DNA of 64,000 bases, taken from Ganoderma boninense (lineage: Eukaryota; Basidiomycota; Agaricomycetes; Polyporales; Polyporaceae). The position numbers and the translations under genes are program-made. Below the pieces are notes generated by a model. That model saw nothing but the letters and a program-made list of their open reading frames with translations, had not been told where the DNA came from and searched no databases. The DNA lies in assembly GCA_002900995.3 (NCBI GenBank), contig CM035312.1:2589582-2653581 (forward strand). Direction: 5' to 3'. Below are positions 42,065 through 53,013 of this stretch, piece by piece (within the stretch, counting starts at the first letter, position 1; each line of letters starts with the position of its first letter).

Positions 42065-43464
42065 CACCACGTCCTGGCAGGAGGATACATATCTTACTGT
42101 AATAGCAGTCAAACAAAGATCCACGCCTTACTGTAATCTCCGTCACTAGGCTCCTTCTATGCACTGTAGATATGCGCCCGGTACCTAATAATAACTGCCC
42201 TCCGTTCGGCTCGCGTGTTTTCCTCTTGATCGCTGTCGACGTCGTCTTTGCGAGGCTCCTCGCCGCGGGCTACAGCGTGCGGGGTCTTTCCTTTCTGAGG
42301 TCATTGACAAATTGCAGCTCCACTAGAATATTCATATATTAGTGAGTTCCGAGATTCCCATACTGTCCATTTCCGGGTGAAGTCCAAGAACGTGTTGTAT
42401 CATTCAAGGGGCCCTAACATGATTGTTAACCTGCTGTCTCTATTTATGTTGTCATTCATATGCTATGTTGTCAGCTTATATGTTGTCGCCATCTTGGATG
42501 GGGTCCCAATGTCAAATCCTATCTGGCCTATAGGGACACAGCTGGAACGTACATGTGTGAGGAGCCGGGCGCATCTCTGACTGTAGTAGTTCGTATGTCA
42601 GTTCCGGGAACAGGCTTAAAGGCGGCTGAACAGCGGCTGAGGTAGAGCAGCTCCGGGTCCGATGACATCAACATTGGACCTGGGACCCACTGTCAACGCT
42701 GCCAAGAAACCTTAAATCAACACCGCCCGAAATCGCGTCAACAGAGCTTGCGAAGAACTATGATTGACATACAGCACAGCAATAGTACCAAAATGAGAGG
42801 CAGAACAATAACTAGTGAGGCGTTGAGATGATCGTGCAAGAAGACTGCGTCAAAGCACGGCACGAAGGTAAAGAGATGGCCTCCGGAGTGCGATAGAGAA
42901 CATTCAAGGGGATATTGTCGCAAATACAACAGATATGATGAGGGTGGCGGACTGTAATCTTGATATGGGGAGTGCAGGGGAAGGGAACTGGAACCGAAGA
43001 CAACGGAAAGGCAGAGAGGAGGGAAAGCAGGGGGATTGACGGCAGCGACGACGTACCACAGCGAGTGTTATGTGCTGTCCTCCACGCAATGCTCCGAGTC
43101 GAAGCTCTCGAGGGTATCCAACACATTAGACACCATGGAGATGCGAACCTCCCCCTCCGGCACACTCCTCCCACCCTCACTACTATCGCCACCCACCATT
43201 GTAGTGCTGACGGCAGTCTCGGGCACACCCCTCCCGTTCCCCCCACGGTACCGTCGACATCCATTCCGGAACGTATCGCCACACATGGAGGCAGCGAAGC
43301 CTTAAAGCGCGACGCAGGGAAGCTTGACGATGTGCGTAAGCGTCAGCGCCCTCGAGGTATCGTCGCGGTCGACGAAGTTGCGCCCGACCATGTTGTCCCA
43401 CCGTCTTGCAGCCCAATCGTGTAATCGGCGACGCGGCGCATCTCCTGGCGCAGAAGTTCGCACT
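42065..43464 (-). mobile_element. Inverted fragment of KDZ right end plus 29 bp of gypsy ORF3
   Basis: Reverse complement of about 25625-27024: the KDZ transposase C-terminal exon, the 3' region, the TIR, and then CACCACGTCCTGGC... which is gypsy ORF3/pol sequence. It is almost identical to the forward copy but has scattered single-base indels, mainly in short homopolymers near 43190-43430. On this copy the transposase C-terminal frame is broken. It begins exactly where the A/B homology ends and stops at a scaffold gap. Confidence 0.9.
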
Positions 43465-43564
43465 NNNNNNNNNNNNNNNNNNNNNNNNNNNNNNNNNNNN
43501 NNNNNNNNNNNNNNNNNNNNNNNNNNNNNNNNNNNNNNNNNNNNNNNNNNNNNNNNNNNNNNNN
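43465..43564. other. Assembly gap (100 N) between copy A and copy B
   Basis: A fixed-length placeholder, so the true distance is unknown. To its left is the inverted KDZ fragment. To its right copy B starts abruptly inside the last intron of the tandem-repeat gene. Confidence 0.98.
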
Positions 43565-43595
43565 GTGAATGAAACTGGAGCCTAAAACAGCCGTA

Positions 43596-43700
43596 GCCAA
43601 GTCCAAGACCACCCAGTCCAAGGCCAAGCGTCCTCAAGCGGATGGCAAGGCGGTCGTGGTGGCTTCCAACGAGCCTGAGGTGGCGCAGCCGGCCTCATGA
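43596..43700 (+). pseudogene. Last exon of the tandem-repeat gene (truncated by the gap)
   Basis: It begins after the acceptor CAGCCGTAG and encodes KSKTTQSKA...ASNEPEVAQPAS, stopping at 43698-43700. It matches 5786-5889 of copy A with a few substitutions. The rest of the gene is missing because of the scaffold gap, so whether a full gene exists here is unknown. Confidence 0.6.
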
Positions 43701-43861
43701 ATGCGTATCCTTTCTTCAGCGATCTATCTCCGTCTATTTAGCATTTTAACTGTCTCTTTTTCTTGCGCCATCCCCCCTTCTCATAGTGTTGCACTGTTTA
43801 TGGGGTGCTTTTGCATTGTCATCTCTAACACATCATCTGTTATATCTACGCCGCAAAGGAC

Positions 43862-44476
43862 ATGGCCCGCGGTGGAAGACCATCCGAGTCGACGTGCTCT
43901 GAATTCATGTCGTTTTCAATCATCGCCTTGCTCGTCGCCGTGCGACTCCGGGAAGGTGCGCTACCTCATCCCTGCGCGCGTCGAACCTCAAGCTCGAGCT
44001 TCAACGCTTGCCAGCTCGCACCAGAGATGAACTGCGTCGCGGAGCTCCGCGGCTGCCGACGCCGTTGACTCTCGTCAGCGCGCGGACTCCAAGTCGAGTC
44101 CTCCATGCTGAGTGCTCTATCGCAATTCCGTAGGTTGGCCAGGTTCCTAGAGGTCAAGTCGCAGGTCGAGAAGCTGAGGCATTTTCCTCTTCAGGAACTG
44201 GCGCTGTTCCCGTACTGCGAGCACAAGGGCATGGGGGTCATCGCGTAAGTCACGGTGCTCCCCTCCGACGGGGCTGCGCGCACCCCCTTCGGCCCTGAGG
44301 AAGTGGACAGGTCGAAGACGGCCATCGTCGGGAGCACCAAAGCCGAGAGCAATGTCGTCCAGCACGTAGAGGAGCCTGCGAACAAGAAGTGGCCCATGAA
44401 CCGCGTCGCGATCGCTATAGGACGCTTCCAAGGTTCCGGCTACTTGTCCCAGTGTGGGCTTGAGTTGAAGGTGTGA
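43862..44476 (+). pseudogene. Aldo-keto reductase relic (copy B)
   Basis: Better preserved than in copy A. Pieces in order: KVRYLI (family GKVRYIGAS), QELALFPYCEHKGMGVIA (family REMIPYCKDTGVGVIPW), then, after a possible GTAAGT donor, KTAIVGSTKAESNVVQHVEE (family PIVGSRKVEHLEDN-like) and RVAIAIG, ending GYLSQCGLELKV at 44476. No catalytic Tyr or complete barrel can be assembled and the order of the last pieces is irregular. I infer a decayed NADPH-dependent reductase. Confidence 0.45.
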
Positions 44477-45022
44477 TTGGCTGTGCGCGCATACTTGCAT
44501 TAACAGCGTAAGAATTCGAACTTGTCTTCAAGTCGAGGTCGAACGACAAGTTGGACAGAGAGAGCATTGTAACCACAGGAAAGGTCTTCTCCGACCAGTA
44601 CTTGGAAAAGGGATAAAGCTATGAAATCCGGTGTCCTTCCAAACCCTTTGCATACAAGCGCTGTATCCCACTTTCGCGCCGTTTATATTAGGACGAAGGA
44701 TTTCTTGGCGGCCGACTATACAACCAGGGTGTGCATGTGCGAGGATGGCCGGAAGACACTATCCTGGCTGCAAACAGCCTGATCAGGAGTAGATAGAAGA
44801 CTGATAGAGATTATTGTGGTATATCGCTGCAGTGAACAGTCCATCGCGAATGAAACGTACTAATACATAGCGAAGCAAAGCGTCTACTTGCGGTAGACGG
44901 GGATCCGGCGTATGTCTATATATGCCATGAGATGGCGGTCGTCCGAAGTGAGTCGTATACAGCGGGTCGTGAATGGTGTCGTATGGGGACCGACTAGATA
45001 TGTCGAGCCGAAGCTCCTTCCT

Positions 45023-45816
45023 CTACATGACGACGCAGCAGGAGTTTTGCTGCAGGACGGAGGAGCCAGTCAGGACAGGCATCGAGAGCGATTGCGAGGA
45101 CCACGCACCTTCTTCGCCGTCTTGTAGAACATCTTGCTCTGCACCGAAAGCTCGTTTGAGCGGTCTACCAGATCATTAATCTTCTCTCCGCGCTGCAGCA
45201 CTGACTCGATCGTCTTGTGCTGTGCACACCACAACCACGTGTCGTCAGACTATTGCATGGTAGCACAACGACCGAGACGTACCAGAATGATCTTGGTCTC
45301 GTCTAGCTCCTGCTGCACCTTCATGATCGCATCCGCCTGCCTCGGGTCCTGGTACTTCTGCAGGTAGGTGTTGACTTCGGGGAAGGAGATGGCGGCGGGG
45401 GTGCTGAAGGACGCCTGGGGGACCTTGGCGATGAAGTCGTCAAGGAGCTTCGTGAGGAGGGAGAACGCAGGCCGGACGGGGTACTCCTGATCCGCAATCA
45501 TGACGGCTACATACGCACAACAGCAAGATTCGCGTCGTTACGGCAGGAGCCTGCGGAGCTGCGAGGAGCGAGACTGACCTGCTAGCTGCTCGGCCCCGCC
45601 GCGGTTGTAGATGTGCGCGGTGTACACGTTCTCCTGGATGCTCTGCCGCTGGCCTTGTGGGGTGCGCTCCGCGACGGTCTTGGTGAAGAAGGACATGAAC
45701 TCGCTGACGGAGCCGCGCTGGTAGAACGAGAAGGAGGAGAGGTCGGATGCGCTGCTTAGGACTACCGCGGACTTGTTTGGGGCCGCCAGGACGACGGCGA
45801 GCGAGAAGACCTTCAT
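45023..45816 (-). CDS. YKT6: v-SNARE YKT6 (copy B)
   Basis: Same structure as the copy at 7150-7945. It starts [10 protein letters not shown] (ATG 45816) and has [66 protein letters not shown], the SNARE core with [19 protein letters not shown] and the short last exon QNSCCVVM ending at 45023. The lipidation box is kept. Exons are nearly identical to copy A; introns 2 and 3 differ by several substitutions and indels. No lesion seen. Confidence 0.93.
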
Positions 45817-47981
45817 GATTGCGTGTGTTGACGTTGGGGGTTCAAATAATCGGAAACCTCCAATCAAGCAAGAAAGTAGGGCGAGCGGCGGTGGAAGAGA
45901 GAGGTCAAGTCTGTGTGGAGCAGCGTGCAGTGCTGTCCTCGTGTAGCGCCCTGTGTCCCACCGGCCCGAGGCGCCTATCCTCTGAACGAACATTCGCTCG
46001 CGGAGTCAAGCTCGAGTTCATGCAGTAAGTAGGCTTCAGTTGTCCACGGACAACCCAACATTACCGGATTACTCTCCCCTGGACACAAAAGGCCTATATT
46101 ACAACACATCTGCATTTATATGGCTGTCGGGAACGAATACACTGGTACGTCCTGACTCCGGGTTTTTCAGCTCGGTCGAACCTTTCAACTAATCGTGCTG
46201 ACTTTGGTCCTCCCGTTAGACCAGAAGGTAATGTGTGCCTTGGAACTTTGACCTCACCAATGATACAGGCGACGGTCGCTAGAAGAACCTAGGACGAGCT
46301 CAGTTTGGTGTACAAGTTGTAGAGCGATACCGTGACGACCAAGACCAAGTGCAGCAGGCTTGGAGGAAGAACGTAAGGTCCATGGAGTACTGATGTTCAC
46401 ATCAGTCTGTGTTCCACGATGTGGGGACAATAGGTTAACGCCGTGAGCTCGCCGCTAGCGAGTGCGAAGGGCGATATGTCCAGGCGCGGGTAGCTGGGAG
46501 AGTCGAAGGAACAATTCGGACCTGGTCTATCACAAATGGTGAAACATCAGGGTAGTAAGGGGGCCGACATGAATGCTAGCAGCAGAACTAGCACGAGGTA
46601 TGGGTTGCACCTCGAGACAAGGCGGTAAATTGGGTCCAGGTAGAAATACCGGAGTGTCCGAGAGCGAGTGGGAGGCTCAACCGCGTATCCTCTAGGGTGA
46701 ATAGTAGGAAAAGTGGCGCGATTCGCAAGAAGTTGTCTCTCCACGAGGACGATGCAATGCCGCGCTGGATAGTCCGTTTGCCTCCAAGTTCGTTCCAGGC
46801 GTAGTTACTGCAGTTGGCACCTCAACTGAACGCCATACTGACTCGATTGTGATCCAGAACCATACCGTCAGCACAAGTTGTAAGATGAAATGTTCGTTAG
46901 CAAGAATAGTATGACACCTGCAGGGAGCCAAGGCGCCGCCAAATCGAAATCGTGTGGCTCTATGCGTACCGCGGCATGAACCAGCCCCGCTTTCGCCAAT
47001 TCCACGTTCTCGCGGCAGTAGGTCCCGTCTGGTCGAAATCGGGCAGCATCTGCAGCGCATTCATTGACTAATAGCGAATATCAGGAGGCAGCGTTGGTCT
47101 GTTGACGTCGCAGCGCGACTTGAGGAGATGGGAATAGGTCAAACAGTTTCGAGTACGCAACAGCCTGGGTTTCCCCACTCATGTAGTATCCACGACCATC
47201 CCGGGCCGCTACTGATCGCGCTGGTGAACCCAGCATGGAAGCCACTCGTCCTGATTCCTGATTCCTCCCCTCCGACACCTCGGGTGCCGACTTACTCGGA
47301 GACAATCAGGCTGCTGATAACTGCGGCTGGAGATAGGTCGTTTTTTAATGCTAGCTGCATGGCCTGAAGACACCAGCCGTATGGATGTCTGATGCCGTCG
47401 TATGAACTTTATGAACTTGCGCTGCTGAATCTTCTTCCAAGCCTTCGGAGGTCCGTGAGGCTCTTCTGTCAGTTCGTCAGCCAAATTTAGGGATGGACTT
47501 AAATCCTCTGGAGGAGCACGGCAACAGAGTGGGCACAGATTGTGGAGCCCACATGTCAGAACGACACCAGAAGAAGCAACCTGCAGTAGCGCTGTACCGT
47601 CAAAGACGGCGAGCGGGATGAAACATGGAACGGCTCGGGGGACTGCGTTCAGTTTTGCGGTAGGGGTTCCGAACTTCTCTTCGGATTGGAACCGAGGGAA
47701 GGACTGCGCCGGAGGAGCATCTTTGCCACACCGGCCGCGCAAGCGTATCGAATTGGCCCGCTCCTTTCTGAATATATGCAGGCTACAAGGGGGTCGTCAG
47801 CCATGATTCTACACTCGACACATCGAGGGTACACACGTTCGCGCACGGAGTCCAAGAATCATGGGATTCGGCCGCCCCAGTCGGTATCTACATGCTTTCC
47901 ATCATGATTGTGATCCGCAAAGACAGCCGTCATAACGGGAACCGAGCAAGCCCCGAGGGAAGGAGCTCGAGGAATGTTCGT
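45817..47981. other. Diverged stretch between YKT6 and P450, copy B
   Basis: Counterpart of 7946-10014, with larger indels against it. A minus-strand piece at 46547-46744 reads SRTLRYFYLDPIYRLVS and then a hydrophobic LVLVLLLAFM segment. Another around 46690-47060 has ANEHFILQL. A frame at 47209-47742 is open but unrecognised and not conserved in copy A. No gene called. Confidence 0.3.
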
Positions 47982-50225
47982 CTACACAACAGACTGGCCC
48001 GCCCGCCACACTATCTGGGCAGCCTTCGCCGTCGAACGCGGGGTGATCTTGCACTTGAACGGCTTCGGATAACTGGACGGTGTCTGGGTCTCAGCCTGTG
48101 CCTAGCGCGAGCCGGGTGTGACATCCGAGTGGAGGGAGAGAGGCGCACCTAACTAGTCCCAGTCCGAACTCAGGCTTGAGGTCCCCATCGTCGGGCGGGG
48201 TGATGTCAAACATCGCCAGCAGGGTCGCGATGAGAATGAACACCGAGTTCTCTCCGAGGGCCTTCCCTGGGCATATCCTGTGAAGCGGGGTGGAGGTTGA
48301 GGCCAACGGAGTGACGGAAAAACGCGGAGAGAGGGGGGGGTACAGCTCTCCTCACCGACGTGCGAAGCCGAAAGCCCAGGACGTTGGGTCGATAGGAGTC
48401 TCCCCGGTTGTCTCCATGAACCGTTCCGGAACAAAATGCTCGGGGTCGTATGGTCCAGCCTTCGAGAATGCGATGGCCCTAGGCAAGGCTCGGAAGTGAG
48501 AAGACGAAGCCCGAGGACACTAGCGCGACGAACCAGACGTTGGGCATGACGATCGTCCCCTTCGGGATCGTGTAGCCCTCGTAAACGTCGTCCTCCGAAG
48601 TGCATCGGGCGATGCCTGTATGCGACAGGGGCCGTAGGCAGTCAGAGCTACTCGGTTTCGCAAGGAGTCGACGGCCTACTCAGCGGAAGGGCGGGGTGCC
48701 ATCGCATCGTCTCCTTGATGATGGCATTCACATACGGCAGACTTGCCCTGTCGGAAATCTTAGGCATGCGCTCCGCCCCGACGACTTCGTCCAGTTCAGC
48801 CTGGGCCTTGCGGAGCTTGTCGGGATGGAGGGCCATCGCCATTATACACGTCAAGACCGTCGAATAAGTCTGTCTACTCGTCAGGTATGAACGAAACCGC
48901 GCAGGAATGCCATACCGTTTCGCCACCAGCTGAAGAGGGACCGGTCAGCGTGATTAACGAGCTGCTCTGCAACTTGAACGTGGGATCCGGCTAACCTCCA
49001 TAGAGTGCACCTGTGGTCCATTTGATCTGGTGCTCCAATTGCTCGTCTAAGGTATCCGTCGATAGCAAGTCTTGTGTCAGTGACGGGGGTGCGATACCCG
49101 CAGCCTGGTCATTGAAATACTCAGCCTCGCGAACAGGGATCAAGTTCCAATGGCCACATACCATCTCACGCTTAACATGCTCATACGGCTTGGTCACGAG
49201 CTGATCAATCATATCGCGGCCTTTCTTGGCGGCCTGGTGGAACGGGAGCCAGGACGGGAGATGCTTCACTGCAGTCCTCTCGTGTCAGTAGCCTGAGCGC
49301 GGAACATAGGTGTGGCGGGGAGCTTACTCCAAGGCATGAGGTCGGCCAAGAATGCGCCAGGAACGGTGGCTCCACTGATCATCAGTAATGTGTCTTCGGC
49401 ATGGGTGATATACTTTTCCAATCATCAGCGCGGTGCAGGTTGCGAGAAGAGGGGAACTCTACCTCGCTGTCTGCGGTGGTGACGGACAGGCCGTACGTCA
49501 CGGACAAAATGATACACCCGGCCGTTCTAGATAGAGTAGACACGCCGTGAGTAAGCGTGAGGAGAGGTGTGTTAGAAGTGGAGGGTCCTCACAGACGAAC
49601 GTGGCTAAAGAAGTCCTCGGGAGTCTCGAGAATCTGCTTGCTGAGGATGGCGGCAAGATCTTCTTGAATTACGTGGTAGCGTTTCACAGCGGTTGCATTG
49701 AGAGCCGTGTATGCGAGTTTCCGATGAGCGCGCCATTCTTCCTGACATGGCAGAAGAGGCATGCTCTGTGTTCCTTGTGTCAGCATGGTCTCCAAACTTA
49801 CCTTACGGCCTACAATGGGCTTGCGGCGCACCTGTCCAAGACCCATCAAGTCGCCCACGACCGTGAAGGAGGGCCTATCTGAGTAAATGCTCCCCTTCTT
49901 CTCTAGAAGATCGTTTATGGCCTTCATCGAATTGAGGACAAGGACTCGATTTCCGAGGCCATGGAAGAAGACCAAGTCACCTGACGATGAAGTCAGCGTG
50001 CTTGGCCTATTAGTGCAACATTAGACGAAGCATACCGTAAACTGCCTTGTATTCGGCGAACTTTGTCCATGCCCCCTGTGGAGAGACGTCGAGAATGTTG
50101 CCTATGAGAGGCCTTGCAGGAGGACCGGGAGGATAGCGTCGCCTCGAGTGCCCAAAGTAAGAAGTCGCGACGAAGGCGACGAAGCCCATGGCTGCCAGCA
50201 GGCAATACAGCCCGGACAGCGACAT
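47982..50225 (-). CDS. Cytochrome P450 monooxygenase (P450-1, copy B)
   Basis: Orthologous position to 10015-12240, with the same exon pattern. Anchor [125 protein letters not shown]. The last exon stops at 47982. Substitutions relative to copy A are few and mostly conservative. All catalytic motifs are intact. Confidence 0.9.
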
Positions 50226-51406
50226 GCCGGGCGGTAACAGGGATGACATACAGGGCGAATACTGTTGCTCTCGTACGGAAGGGACTTGATTGTGGTGGGA
50301 ACAGTATCGAGTCTTTGCACAATGGAGGGTCCAGAGTGCGAGTCGATATCTTCAGGCCGTCACTGGCAGCGGTCGTGGGATGCGTCCATGAGGCGTGCAC
50401 TGAGGCGCTAGAACAAAGATGCAGCCACAGGAACTGTCCAACGCGACAAGCATCGAGCTCACATCGATATCGAGACTGAGGAAGTGACCGGATTTCTGTC
50501 AAGCCTTCGCACGCGGTATGTAGTGTCGCTAGGCGCCCTCCCACTCCCACGCCTCGTGTCTCTCTCTGGCAGGGAGCGCTTGGGCAGGGCACGTTCTCCT
50601 CCCTAAACCTCATGCGTGCTTCACACTCTGTTCCACTGACACTGGCTTGTACAGGAACGACTGTGTTTTGAGACATGGTGACTACTAGTTTACTGAACAA
50701 TTTCGAGAACATGGTCCATCGGAAGGTCCTCTCGGCTTGTTATCTGCGGCGGCATCTTCTCATGGCCGGGTCCTGGGATGCTGACCGTGGAGAGGCAACG
50801 TCTGTACAACACTGCTGATGTTTCTAGATGTTCGCCATAGGCTACTTTCCAAGGGGTATGCTCAACTTGCGCGACAGCGTGTTGTTGCTGGCTGCCGGAG
50901 CGCTGACGAAATTTCACACGACCACATTCATGTCTTAGTGAGTCCTTACGTGCTCCTCCGCTTGACCTCGGATCCCAATGGATGACAAGGTATATCACTA
51001 TAATTGTCTTATAGAACCGCAGTCATATGTTCAGTAACATTCTCTCAGGCTCTATTCATTCTGGTTTCAGTGAGCGAACATAACATAGTGCGTATACGCT
51101 GTCCTCGAAAGTTGTGCTCTTAGAGCTAACTGAGAGAATTCAGCAGCATGGTCACCTTGATTATACATTACAAGGCGACACTCGCTGTAGTGCCTTGTCG
51201 TTTCAGTTGCAGTGGTTTTTACCGGGAGAATAATTGATCATTAGGTGGATGCGCACTGGTTGAACCACCCTTTTCCCCGCAGTTTAGTGACAAGATCGTG
51301 GTTCAAGGTTCAGCCCGGTACCTATCCAAGTTTGAGGTCCTTGATCTGTCGGTGAGCCTCTTAAATTGTTTGCCATGAGCTTGTAGCGTCTTACCACTGA
51401 CTCACT
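50226..51406. other. Intergenic region between P450-1 and UbiA, copy B
   Basis: Counterpart of 12265-13428. Shared promoter region of divergent genes. It differs from copy A by several insertions, for example around 50420-50520 and 51105-51130. No gene supported. Confidence 0.35.
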
Positions 51407-52520
51407 ATGTTTCTTACGTCTGTCAAACCTTCGCTGTCCCGTGTCTCTCCTCCTCCGCAGAGCGACTCCTCACCCCATCCTTTTATTTGGTTTAATATTA
51501 GACTGTTACAGTCATGCATCTACCACGCGCAAACCGCCTGGTTATTTACCGTATCCGATTTCAAGACCATTTTATTCCCCATAGTGAGTACTTTCGTTTA
51601 TGCCCAGGACTCGAGAATAAGAACCATGTTGTAGTGTGCTTTCGCATGCGCTACTGCTCCCCTGAATTTCCCTCCTCGCCTCCTGCTTGGTGGCCTGTGG
51701 GTCTGGATCCACCAGTTCATGTGTAACGTCTCAAACCAGGCTCGGACGTGTGCAGAAGACGCCATCAACAAGCCATGGCGGCCCATCCCATCGGGACGTA
51801 TCAGCGAGGCGCAGACTGTTGTGCTACGGTGGATACTGGTCGCTGTTTGCTTTGCTTCCTCCGCCGTCCACAGCGTTGACCTCATGCTGAGCACATTCGG
51901 CCTGTTTCTCACCACATTCGCCTACGATGAGCTTGGCCTTGCCTGGCACTACGTTGGCAAGAGCCTCTGCAACATCGGGGGCTACACCATGTTTGAAGTT
52001 GGCGCAATCAAGCTCATGGGTGCGTCCTTCTCGAGCCACTCTGTGAAGTCTCACTCATGTTTGTATTTGTCGGTGGAAGGCGCAAGTGGCGAGCTGGACA
52101 CCATCTCGACCACCGCGGTATGCATCAGCGGCATCCTAATCTTCACGACAATCCAGGCGCAGGACTTTGCGGACGTCGAGGGCGATAGTGCCCTCGGTCG
52201 CACGACGTTTCCTATCTACGCGCCAAACCTCTCGCGCTCCGCAACTCTGTTCACCATGTCCGCATGGTCGGTTTTCTTGCCGTGCTTCTGGGGTGTCGGG
52301 CCGCTCTGCGGCTTAGCGTTCGTGGTGTTTGGGAGCTTCGTTGGCTGCCGATATTATTCCCTGCGGGCGCCGGAGGATGACAAGGTGTCGTATGCTCTTT
52401 ACAATGTGAGTAGGTCGCGGTTATTTAACTGCAAACATTGCGACTAACTCCTAGCAGGCCTGGCTCACTATGGCGCACGTAATGCCTAATCATACGCGTT
52501 CCGGGCGGTTTGCGCTGTGA
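51407..52520 (+). CDS. UbiA-family prenyltransferase or UbiA-type terpene cyclase (copy B)
   Basis: Matches 13429-14542. It carries NVSNQARTCAEDAINKPWRP, DFADVEGDSALGRTTFPI, the multi-helix core and the last exon AWLTMAHVMPNHTRSG, ending at 52520. Coding differences are few (for example Leu to Phe just after the second Asp-rich site). Intact. The same uncertainty applies to exon 1. Confidence 0.85.
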
Positions 52521-53013
52521 TGCGGTGAAAACCGAGTCAGAGCTGGAGCTTCCCTATTCATTCGGGTACAGCGCTCGTTCCCGGGGGCGAGGAATGCTGG
52601 CCACGTACCGTTTATGTGTACTTACCGCACAAACGTGACTGCTTCGTATATTTTGTTCCATACCTGTCGGAGAATTCAACGATATCTATGCCATAGATAT
52701 TGTGAGAGAACTCGACTCCTGGGCGATAATGTGGGCAGAGTTTGACGCACTGGATCCGTGGATCGGACCGCCGGGCCTAAATTCGACTTCTGAAATCGCG
52801 CAGAAGAAAATGCGGCGCTTCGCTCGCTTCGGTCTCCGCACCAGGACCACAACTCTCCTTCCTTCTGCTTCTCATTGATAACCTCACGTCCCGTATCACA
52901 CTGGATGGCTTTTCCATTGCCTAAAAATGCATCCCAGCTCCCACTGCCGCGCTTCAGTGAATGAGTCTCTGCATCCGACTCTAGGGTCCGGACAACTGTT
53001 GCAGTGAACTGGC

